From the NCBI GenBank assembly GCA_902796705.1, contig CADBQF010000261.1, positions 1-5,086 on the forward strand: a stretch of DNA of 5,086 nucleotides, in the 5' to 3' direction. Every line of letters begins with the position of its first letter. Position 1 is the first letter of the stretch. The notes under the pieces were generated by a model. The model was not told the DNA's origin and made no database searches. It saw only the letters and a program-made list of their open reading frames with translations. Below are positions 1 to 5,086 of the stretch, in pieces. A program made the translations under genes and the position numbers. Source of the DNA: Ruminococcus flavefaciens. GTDB lineage: Bacteria > Bacillota > Clostridia > Oscillospirales > Ruminococcaceae.

Positions 1-1047
1 CTGTTCCTGGCGGCTGTTATAAAGGCTGTTGACGACTATCAGGATCTGCTGAGACTGTCCGTAGCAACTGCCGGAAACGATCACCGTCTTGGTGCGAACG
101 AAGCTCCTCCGGCTGTAATATCTGTCTTCCTCGGTGACGAACTGACAGCCGTTCTCGATGCTATCGAGACAGATACTCCCTACGGCGGCACAAAGAAGGA
201 GAAAATGCAGCTCGGTGTCGATGTTCTCCCTAAATTCAGCAAGGATTCGACCGACCGCAACCGTACATCGCCCTTTGCATTCACCGGAAACAAATTCGAG
301 TTCCGTATGCTCGGTTCATCGAACAGCATCTCCTGTGCAAATATCCACCTCAATGCCGCTGTTGCAGAAGTCCTCAGACAGTTTGCAGACGAGCTTGAAA
401 ACGTATCTGACTTCAATGCTTCTCTCCATGAACTTATCAAGCGTACTATCAAGGAGCATAAGAGGATAATCTTCAACGGCAACGGCTACGACGATTCATG
501 GATAGCCGAGGCTGAAAAGCGTGGACTCATGAACCTCAAAACGACAGCAGATGCAATGCCCCATATCTGCGACAAGAAAAATGTCGATATGCTCACTTCG
601 CACGGCATCTTCACCGAAGCCGAGATATTCTCACGCCGTGATATCATGCTCGAAAACTACATCAAGACAGTCAACATCGAAGCCGCTACGATGATCGATA
701 TGGCACGCAAGGAGATAATCCCTGCTGTAGCTAAATTCGCCGCTGATACCGCTTCTGCCGTAGCTGTCAAGAAGAGCATCTCAGATGCAGCCTGCCGCTA
801 TGAGACAAAGCTCGTTTCCGGACTCTCCGAGATGATCGACGAAATGGATTCAGCCGCATCTGCTCTCGAAGAAGCCGTCGCAGAATTCAGAACTATCGAC
901 GTTATCGTGACCGCATCTGAATTTATCAGAGATACAGTCCTCCCGGCTATGGATAAACTCCGTGCCGCCGCAGATAAAGCCGAGACAGTCACAGCCGCTT
1001 CATACTGGCCCTTCCCCGCATACGACCAGCTACTCTTTGGTGTCTGA
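1..1047 (+). CDS. glnN: Type III glutamine synthetase, C-terminal half (5' truncated by window)
   Basis: This frame is open from base 1 to a TGA at 1045-1047, giving 348 residues. Type III enzymes are about 700 residues, so roughly the N-terminal half lies outside the window. The enzyme makes glutamine from glutamate and ammonia with ATP, in the cytoplasm, as the main ammonium-assimilating step. Family hallmarks visible, numbered from the window start, are GNDHRLGANEAPPA (25-38), a conserved type III block, and DRNRTSPFAFTGNKFEFR (85-102), which carries arginines of the substrate and nucleotide pocket. LGSSNSISCANIHLNAAVAE follows at 104-123. The remainder is the mostly helical type III C-terminal domain, ending in the typical YWPFPAYDQLLF motif four residues or fewer from the stop. 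The gene has its own terminator downstream, so it is not cotranscribed with the next operon. Nothing looks broken. The start and any nitrogen-control leader cannot be judged here. The family assignment is very secure. Confidence 0.96.
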   Translation: MFLAAVIKAVDDYQDLLRLSVATAGNDHRLGANEAPPAVISVFLGDELTAVLDAIETDTPYGGTKKEKMQLGVDVLPKFSKDSTDRNRTSPFAFTGNKFEFRMLGSSNSISCANIHLNAAVAEVLRQFADELENVSDFNASLHELIKRTIKEHKRIIFNGNGYDDSWIAEAEKRGLMNLKTTADAMPHICDKKNVDMLTSHGIFTEAEIFSRRDIMLENYIKTVNIEAATMIDMARKEIIPAVAKFAADTASAVAVKKSISDAACRYETKLVSGLSEMIDEMDSAASALEEAVAEFRTIDVIVTASEFIRDTVLPAMDKLRAAADKAETVTAASYWPFPAYDQLLFGV

Positions 1048-1126
1048 TATATTGATCCGATAAGACATCTTCATACCTCAGTATGTTTAAATATCTTTCT
1101 TCTTTTCTTTCATTCATTCTTTCTTT

Positions 1127-1155
1127 TGATACCCGTTTATGGGTATCATTTTTTT
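1127..1155 (+). terminator. Intrinsic terminator of the glutamine synthetase gene
   Basis: A perfect 8-bp stem (TGATACCC at 1127-1134 with GGGTATCA at 1141-1148) encloses a 6-nt loop (GTTTAT). It is followed at once by seven T residues (1149-1155). It lies 79 nt after the glutamine synthetase stop and well before the next promoter, so it should separate the two transcription units. The stretch before it (1095-1127) is almost pure pyrimidine. Confidence 0.93.
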
Positions 1156-1210
1156 GAATATAGTTTGTGAATGCTAACTGTCATACCTCTCTTGCATAAG
1201 GTTTACAGGA

Positions 1211-1239
1211 TTGACCGGGAGCGATTAATGTGTTATAAT
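1211..1239 (+). promoter_or_regulatory. Sigma-A type promoter of the sufC-sufB operon
   Basis: The -35 TTGACC (1211-1216) and -10 TATAAT (1234-1239) are separated by exactly 17 bp. A TGT directly before the -10 gives an extended -10 (TGnTATAAT). Transcription should begin near 1246, leaving a leader of about 95 nt before sufC. The -10 overlaps a 10-bp perfect AT palindrome, ATAATATTAT (1235-1244), which could be part of an operator, although such palindromes also occur by chance in AT-rich DNA. No recognisable Rrf2/IscR-type operator was identified. Confidence 0.88.
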
Positions 1240-1282
1240 ATTATCATACGTTATAGATTTTACAGATAACCAATAATAATAT

Positions 1283-1307
1283 CAGCGTCAGGGCATTCTG
1301 ACGCCTG
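1283..1307 (+). promoter_or_regulatory. Stem-loop in the 5' leader of the sufC-sufB operon
   Basis: GCGTCAG (1285-1291) pairs perfectly with CTGACGC (1298-1304) around a 6-nt loop (GGCATT). Two further pairs are possible below a single bulged C at 1305. It lies about 40 nt into the predicted transcript and 32 nt before the start codon, with no T-run after it, so it is not an intrinsic terminator. It is the most GC-rich part of an otherwise AT-rich leader. It could be an mRNA-stabilising structure, a protein-binding hairpin or a DNA operator (inverted repeat). The structure is seen in the sequence; its role is unknown. Confidence 0.5.
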
Positions 1308-1339
1308 CAATACTTGTCTTTCAGGAAGAGAGGATAAAA

Positions 1340-2068
1340 ATGCTTGAATTGAAAAATATTTCGTTCACGGCTGAGAATTCAAATGAGAAAAACGAGATCA
1401 TCAACGATCTCTCGTTCAAAGCTGATGATAATAAATTTATCGTTATAACAGGCCCTAACGGAGGCGGTAAATCCACACTTGCAAAGCTTATCGCCGGTAT
1501 CGAAAAGTGTACCTCCGGTCAGATAATCCTCGACGGCGTGGATATAACGAATGCGTCAATAACAGAGCGTGCAAGAATGGGCATCGGATTCGCATTCCAG
1601 CAGCCGGTACGCTTCAAGGGACTCACTGTCTACGATCTTCTCCGCATAGCAGCCGGAAAACAGCTCTCCGTTTCAGATGCCTGCGTGTATCTCTCGGAGG
1701 TAGGCCTTTGTGCGAAGGATTACATCAAGCGTGAGGTAAATGCTTCGCTCTCCGGCGGAGAACTCAAAAGAATTGAGATAGCTACCATACTCGCAAGGAA
1801 TGTGAAACTCGCTATCTTCGACGAGCCTGAAGCCGGTATCGACCTCTGGAGCTTCAGCAACCTTATCCGCATTTTCGAGAATATGAGAAATACAGCTCCC
1901 GGACGCACTATCATCGTCATCTCTCACCAGGAGAGGATACTTGATATCGCTGACGAGATAATCGTCCTCGCAGACGGAAATGTAGTCCGCCACGGTTCAA
2001 GGGAAGAAGTCCTTCCGGAGATCACCGGCAAGGGCTATACTCTCAATGCCTGCAAAAAGCTTTCATAA
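1340..2068 (+). CDS. sufC: SufC-type (SmsC) Fe-S cluster assembly ATPase
   Basis: This 242-residue cytoplasmic ABC-type ATPase, close to the usual SufC length of about 250, has no membrane segment. All nucleotide-binding motifs are intact: Walker A GPNGGGKST (38-46), Q-loop FQQPV (86-90), signature LSGGE (137-141), Walker B LAIFDEPEAGID (157-168) and switch histidine H196. The EPEAGID stretch and the KRIEIATILAR block after the signature are typical of SufC rather than of transporter subunits. SufC hydrolyses ATP to drive conformational change in the SufB/SufD-type scaffold so that a cluster can form; it is not a transporter. The start is supported by AGAGAGG (1327-1333), six bases before the ATG. 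It is the first gene of a two-gene operon; the downstream scaffold gene begins 12 nt after its stop. In the minimal SMS nomenclature this would be smsC. An unrelated ABC transporter ATPase is unlikely given the partner gene. Confidence 0.95.
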   Translation: MLELKNISFTAENSNEKNEIINDLSFKADDNKFIVITGPNGGGKSTLAKLIAGIEKCTSGQIILDGVDITNASITERARMGIGFAFQQPVRFKGLTVYDLLRIAAGKQLSVSDACVYLSEVGLCAKDYIKREVNASLSGGELKRIEIATILARNVKLAIFDEPEAGIDLWSFSNLIRIFENMRNTAPGRTIIVISHQERILDIADEIIVLADGNVVRHGSREEVLPEITGKGYTLNACKKLS

Positions 2069-2080
2069 GGAGGTAGCTGT

Positions 2081-3007
2081 ATGAAACCAATGGATCCCGT
2101 ACAGAAAAGATTACTTCAGGAGGTCGCTGATCTCCACGATATACCGGAGGGTGCGTACAATCTCCGTGCCAACGGCGAATCGGTCGGCAGAAATACTACA
2201 GCCAATATCGATATCAAGTCCAAAACAGATGTCAGCGGCATCGATATCCGCATCAAGGACGGCACTAAAAACGAGAGCGTCCATATCCCGGTAGTCCTCA
2301 GCGAGAGCGGATTAAAGGAAACTGTCTACAATGATTTCTATATAGGCGAGGACTGCGATGTCCTCATAGTTGCCGGCTGCGGTATCGACAACTGCGGCTC
2401 GCAGGATTCACAGCATGACGGAGTACACCGTTTCTTCGTCGGCAAGAATTCAAAGATACGCTACGTCGAGAAGCACTACGGTTCAGGCGACGGAAGCGGT
2501 CAGCGTATCCTCAATCCCGTTACCGAGATGTACCTGGAGGAGGGAAGTACCGCCGAACTCGAAATGGTACAGATAAAAGGCGTTGACTCCACCAGCAGAA
2601 CAACTGTCGCTGAACTCAAAAAGGACGCTAAACTCATAGTCCATGAGCGTCTTATGACTCACGGAAAACAGCGTGCCGAGAGCATCTATAAAGTTTCGCT
2701 CAATGAAGAGGGTTCGAGTGCCGATGTAGTTTCACGTTCTGTTGCACGAGATGACAGCTATCAGAAGCTCGACCTCTGCGTGCTTGGAAATACAGCCTGC
2801 ACAGGCCATACAGAGTGCGATTCTATCATCATGGACAACGGCAGGATACTCGCTGTACCTTCACTTGAAGCAAACAGCGTCGATGCTTCACTCGTCCACG
2901 AAGCCGCTATCGGAAAGATCGCCGGCGAACAGCTCATCAAGCTCATGACTCTCGGTCTGACAGAACAGGAGGCAGAGGAGCAGATAATCAACGGCTTCCT
3001 CAAATGA
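2081..3007 (+). CDS. sufB: Short SufB/SufD-like (SmsB) Fe-S cluster scaffold protein
   Basis: This 308-residue soluble protein is much shorter than canonical SufB (about 465-500) or SufD (about 420). It resembles the short SufB-like proteins of archaea and Clostridia that pair with SufC as the minimal SMS system. The middle, about residues 80-250, has the repetitive strand pattern of the SufBD beta-helix. The C-terminal part carries the family signature: ECDSIIM (245-251), VPSLEA (259-264), LVHEAAIGKI (271-280), then a helical end with EEQIINGFL. By motif alignment C246 and E274 correspond to E. coli SufB Cys405 and Glu434, the sulfur-accepting and cluster-forming residues. Other cysteines are C92, C100, C105, C233 and C240. 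AAGGAGG (2067-2073) overlaps the sufC stop and sits 7 nt before this ATG, so the M1 start is preferred over M4. The protein probably acts as a homodimer bound by two SufC subunits, doing the work of both SufB and SufD. Homodimerisation is inferred from the absence of a second scaffold gene. Confidence 0.92.
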   Translation: MKPMDPVQKRLLQEVADLHDIPEGAYNLRANGESVGRNTTANIDIKSKTDVSGIDIRIKDGTKNESVHIPVVLSESGLKETVYNDFYIGEDCDVLIVAGCGIDNCGSQDSQHDGVHRFFVGKNSKIRYVEKHYGSGDGSGQRILNPVTEMYLEEGSTAELEMVQIKGVDSTSRTTVAELKKDAKLIVHERLMTHGKQRAESIYKVSLNEEGSSADVVSRSVARDDSYQKLDLCVLGNTACTGHTECDSIIMDNGRILAVPSLEANSVDASLVHEAAIGKIAGEQLIKLMTLGLTEQEAEEQIINGFLK

Positions 3008-3020
3008 TATATCAATGAAT

Positions 3021-3064
3021 ATCCCTGCCGGCCGCTGTTATACGTGTTCCGGCAGGGATTTTTT
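3021..3064 (+). terminator. Intrinsic terminator of the sufC-sufB operon
   Basis: An 11-bp perfect stem, ATCCCTGCCGG (3021-3031) with CCGGCAGGGAT (3049-3059), encloses a 17-nt loop. It ends in a run of six T residues (3059-3064). It begins 13 nt after the sufB stop, so the operon contains exactly two genes. Confidence 0.95.
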
Positions 3065-3251
3065 ACGCATGAGCCGGATATTTGGTTAAAATAAAAATAT
3101 ATCAGATATCCGCCGTCAATCAGTCCGCTTTTGCCTTTATTTTACGAATGTATATATTGAGGATCTGTTCAGGATATATACTAAAATATGCTATACGAAT
3201 ATAAAATATCATACATTATTGTAAAAAACGCTGATAATGTGTGCAGTACTG
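3065..3251. other. AT-rich intergenic stretch, no gene recognised
   Basis: Between the sufB terminator and the next promoter the DNA is strongly AT-rich, with many TATA-like steps, and I see no credible reading frame with a ribosome binding site on either strand. It contains two copies of TACGAAT (3143-3149 and 3194-3200), each followed by a short AT tract. A perfect 8-bp palindrome CAGTACTG (3244-3251) abuts the next -35. No RNA gene or riboswitch could be recognised. Confidence 0.6.
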
Positions 3252-3280
3252 TTGACTTGCTTTAAGATATGGAGTATAAT
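3252..3280 (+). promoter_or_regulatory. Sigma-A type promoter of the lipoprotein transpeptidase gene
   Basis: TTGACT (3252-3257) and TATAAT (3275-3280) are separated by 17 bp, which is near consensus. The start should be around 3287, giving a leader of about 74 nt before the ATG at 3361. An A-rich tract lies upstream (around 3223-3229). Together with the preceding terminator, this shows the downstream gene is expressed on its own. Confidence 0.88.
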
Positions 3281-3360
3281 AATAGTGTATATAAAACCGG
3301 AGAAAAATTTGTTCCGGCATAAAAGATCATCAACACTTTCTTTCGGAGGGACATAATAGA

Positions 3361-4962
3361 ATGGGATCACTTAAAACAAGGATCACAGCCGTGATAGCCT
3401 CGGCTTCACTTCTGGCTGTGTTCACTTCCTGCGGCTCGGAAAAGCAGTCCTCTTCTGAAGACGATACTGCCGTTCCGGTAATAGTCGTTCAGGAAGGCGT
3501 AGTCGGAGAGGAAAACAGCCCTCCGGCTGAAACAGATAATACCGACACCACTGTAACTGACGGCACTACCTCTGAAAACACCACCGGTGACGGGAATGAT
3601 ATCTCTGCTGAAACAGAGGTCACAACGGCTGAAGATGCCACTGTACCTTCTGCCCCGGCAAGACCGCACCGCTCCGGAAACGGTGCTTCAAAGGGCAATA
3701 TCTACGACACAAACGGCGAACTGCTGATGTACAGCGAAAGGGACAGCGACGGTGCAGTATACCGTGCCGCTTCTGACGGCTATGCGATATCGTTCGCAAA
3801 TATCCTCAATGAGGCTTCAAACGGACTTGACTATGTGCTTGAGGATATACTCTGCACACGCAATGCAACTCCCGTGAACGGAAACGAGAACGCCGGTCAG
3901 TCAGTTCAGCTCACACTAAACGGAGATGTCCAGAACGATATCTATCAGTTCATGGAAAATACGAATATCGTCGGTTCTGTCGTTGTAATGAGAACTGACG
4001 GAAGCATCATGGCGGAGGTCTCGTACCCCTCATATGATCCGGGTGCTTTCATGAACGATCCTTCATATGCCGAATATGTCGGCTGGGGAGCTTTCTCGAA
4101 CAAAGCTCTCGAAAATGCAACTCCCGGTTCGTGCTTCAAGATAATGTCGGAGGTCATCGCTGACAAGAACGACATTACCGTCCTCTACGACGAGGGAACA
4201 TGGACTGACAGCGGTGCTACTATAGTCAACTGGGATCACGACACGAATCCCTATTACCCGATAGCTGAACGTGACCTCTATTCCGCATTCGTCACATCGA
4301 GCAATATCTACTTCGCAAAAGTTTTCGACCAGCTCGGTGCAGATACATCTCTGCGTGAACTGAACAGCCTTTTCCACTTCGGCGTGGGAAATGATATCTA
4401 CTGCGATTTCGGTACGCTCTCGAACAATATCGAGATATACTGCAACGACGACCTGAGAAGAAGTGCTTTCGGTCAGTCCTATGTCACCACGACTCCTGTT
4501 TTCCTTGCCGCACTTGGCAGAGAAGCTATCTTCGGTGAAATGGTCAAGCCTTTTGTCGTTCAGAAGATAGTCGATACGAACGATATGACAATGACCGGCA
4601 GAGGTTCTGCTGCATACGATACGATCGCTATGATACCCGTGAATTGCAGACAGAATATAATCGACTGCATGAAAGGCGTTGCCGATAACCTCGGACTCTA
4701 CGAGAACGGCTACACAGTCTACGCAAAGACCGGAACTGCCGAGACAGGCGGCGATGATATCCTCTACGTTACAGGAATCCTGAAAAACAACGCCGACCGC
4801 ACAGCCGAAAAGCCTGTATACAACGATTACAGCAATTACGGCAGCACAGGTTCTTACATAGTCGTTATGCAGATACAGAACCCCTCCGACTTCGAGTTCA
4901 ACTTCGCAAGCGAATCAGCATGGATCTACCAGAGCCTCATCGACATCGTCGCCGGCAGATAA
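3361..4962 (+). CDS. Class B penicillin-binding protein-type D,D-transpeptidase, predicted lipoprotein
   Basis: The 533-residue product begins with a lipoprotein signal: K5/R7, a hydrophobic stretch (8-21) and a lipobox-like VFTSC with C24 as the lipidated residue. F at -3 is not the usual Leu but is tolerated. Residues 25-110 form an acidic Thr/Ser/Glu/Asp/Pro-rich tether without predicted fold. KGNIYDTNGELL (111-122) is a degenerate version of the RGxIxDRNGxxLA motif that opens the extracellular part of class B PBPs. The transpeptidase domain, about 183-530, has all three catalytic motifs: SCFK (257-260; nucleophile S257, base K260), SSN (313-315) and KTGTAE (456-461). There is no glycosyltransferase domain. 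It should crosslink peptidoglycan stem peptides outside the membrane and be a beta-lactam target. Length matches small FtsI/PbpA-like class B enzymes. GGAGGG (3345-3350) lies 10 nt before the ATG, slightly far. It has its own promoter. A serine beta-lactamase or BlaR-type sensor is less likely because of the PBP-type N-terminal motif. The specific role (division, elongation or sporulation) is unknown. Confidence 0.9.
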   Translation: MGSLKTRITAVIASASLLAVFTSCGSEKQSSSEDDTAVPVIVVQEGVVGEENSPPAETDNTDTTVTDGTTSENTTGDGNDISAETEVTTAEDATVPSAPARPHRSGNGASKGNIYDTNGELLMYSERDSDGAVYRAASDGYAISFANILNEASNGLDYVLEDILCTRNATPVNGNENAGQSVQLTLNGDVQNDIYQFMENTNIVGSVVVMRTDGSIMAEVSYPSYDPGAFMNDPSYAEYVGWGAFSNKALENATPGSCFKIMSEVIADKNDITVLYDEGTWTDSGATIVNWDHDTNPYYPIAERDLYSAFVTSSNIYFAKVFDQLGADTSLRELNSLFHFGVGNDIYCDFGTLSNNIEIYCNDDLRRSAFGQSYVTTTPVFLAALGREAIFGEMVKPFVVQKIVDTNDMTMTGRGSAAYDTIAMIPVNCRQNIIDCMKGVADNLGLYENGYTVYAKTGTAETGGDDILYVTGILKNNADRTAEKPVYNDYSNYGSTGSYIVVMQIQNPSDFEFNFASESAWIYQSLIDIVAGR

Positions 4963-4974
4963 AATAATAATATC

Positions 4975-5004
4975 GGTACTGATAAAGAACTTTATACCTT
5001 TTTT
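4975..5004 (+). terminator. Probable weak intrinsic terminator of the transpeptidase gene
   Basis: ATAAAG (4982-4987) can pair with CTTTAT (4990-4995), and GGT (4975-4977) with ACC (4996-4998) beyond a four-base bulge. Six T residues follow (4999-5004). The stem is AT-rich and imperfect and the loop is tight, so efficiency may be low. It lies 12 nt after the stop codon. Confidence 0.5.
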
Positions 5005-5005
5005 A

Positions 5006-5086
5006 TTGGGGAAAACCCTTTTGAAAAAGGGTTCTTCCCCAAACCCCTTTCCTAAAACTTTCAGCGTAAAATTTCCCCTGACGGGA
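5006..5086. repeat. Long palindromic intergenic element, probably one copy of a dispersed repeat
   Basis: TTGGGGAA (5006-5013) pairs with TTCCCCAA (5035-5042), and AACCCTTTT (5014-5022) with AAAAGGGTT (5025-5033). The result is a 17-bp stem broken only by one bulged C (5034), with a minimal loop. No T-run follows it on either strand, so it is not an ordinary intrinsic terminator. The following bases continue with ACCCCTTT and a second small inverted repeat (TCCC/GGGA) at the window edge, so the element probably extends beyond 5086. G/C-tract palindromes of this type recur between genes in Ruminococcaceae genomes, from memory and unverified here. The hairpin may still act as an mRNA 3' stabiliser for the transpeptidase transcript. 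Confidence 0.6.

Noticed and set aside
158..482. Open frames of about 100 codons on both strands inside the glutamine synthetase gene
   Set aside because: They overlap strongly conserved glutamine synthetase coding sequence, have no family resemblance and lack convincing ribosome binding sites.
1072..1085. Small hairpin CATAC/GTATG after the glutamine synthetase stop as a first terminator
   Set aside because: The stem is only five mostly AT pairs followed by three T residues, and a far stronger terminator lies at 1127-1155.
1095..1127. Pyrimidine-rich tract (C/T with two A) as a special element
   Set aside because: It looks like simple low-complexity spacer before the terminator; no repeat unit is regular enough to call a microsatellite.
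1673..1993. Antisense open frame of 106 codons within sufC
   Set aside because: It is opposite the intact Walker B and signature region of sufC, with no promoter or recognisable product; it is a codon-bias shadow.
3157..3182. TTGAGG and TATACT as a second promoter upstream of the transpeptidase gene
   Set aside because: The spacer is only 14 bp; the TTGACT-17-TATAAT promoter downstream is much better.
3297..3317. CCGGA/TCCGG inverted repeat in the transpeptidase leader as a riboswitch or attenuator
   Set aside because: Only five pairs around an 11-nt loop, no alternative structure or T-run and no match to a riboswitch class I can recognise.
4063..4377. Antisense open frame of 104 codons within the transpeptidase gene
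   Set aside because: It lies opposite the SxxK and SxN motifs, shows no protein-family features and has no start signals.
5006..5042. Palindrome as an intrinsic terminator
   Set aside because: No U-tract follows the stem in either direction; the T-run at 4999-5004 precedes it on the + strand.

Overview
The window looks like a chromosomal segment from an anaerobic Clostridia, most likely Ruminococcaceae (Ruminococcus-like). This is inferred from a type III glutamine synthetase, a stand-alone SufC/SufB-like pair, strong AGGAGG-type ribosome binding sites, consensus sigma-A promoters, AT-rich intergenic DNA beside moderately GC coding DNA, and a palindromic intergenic element of a kind I associate from memory with this group. 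No mobile-element genes, RNA genes or CRISPR arrays are visible. All three genes lie on the + strand, but each transcription unit has its own signals, so they appear to be neighbours rather than one operon.

Layout. (1) Bases 1-1047 are the C-terminal half of a type III glutamine synthetase (glnN), cut by the window edge, followed by a clean intrinsic terminator (1127-1155). (2) A consensus promoter with an extended -10 (1211-1239) drives a roughly 95-nt leader containing a hairpin (1283-1307). It reads into a two-gene operon: a SufC-type ATPase (1340-2068) and a short SufB/SufD-like scaffold protein (2081-3007), 12 nt apart, closed by a strong terminator (3021-3064). The pair has the make-up of the minimal SUF-like (SMS) iron-sulfur cluster assembly system: no cysteine desulfurase, SufU, SufE or separate SufD is encoded between its promoter and terminator. 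(3) A 353-nt AT-rich gap ends in another consensus promoter (3252-3280). This drives a single gene (3361-4962) for a class B penicillin-binding-protein-type transpeptidase. It appears to be held to the membrane as a lipoprotein, with a long Thr/Ser/Glu/Asp-rich tether, instead of by the usual N-terminal transmembrane helix. A weak hairpin with a T-run follows (4975-5004). (4) The window ends in a long palindromic intergenic element (5006 onward) that is probably one copy of a dispersed repeat.

Functionally the genes serve nitrogen assimilation, Fe-S cluster assembly and cell-wall synthesis. I see no direct mechanistic link between them. The two most notable items are the self-contained SMS-type operon and the lipoprotein-anchored transpeptidase; neither is proof of a wholly new system.
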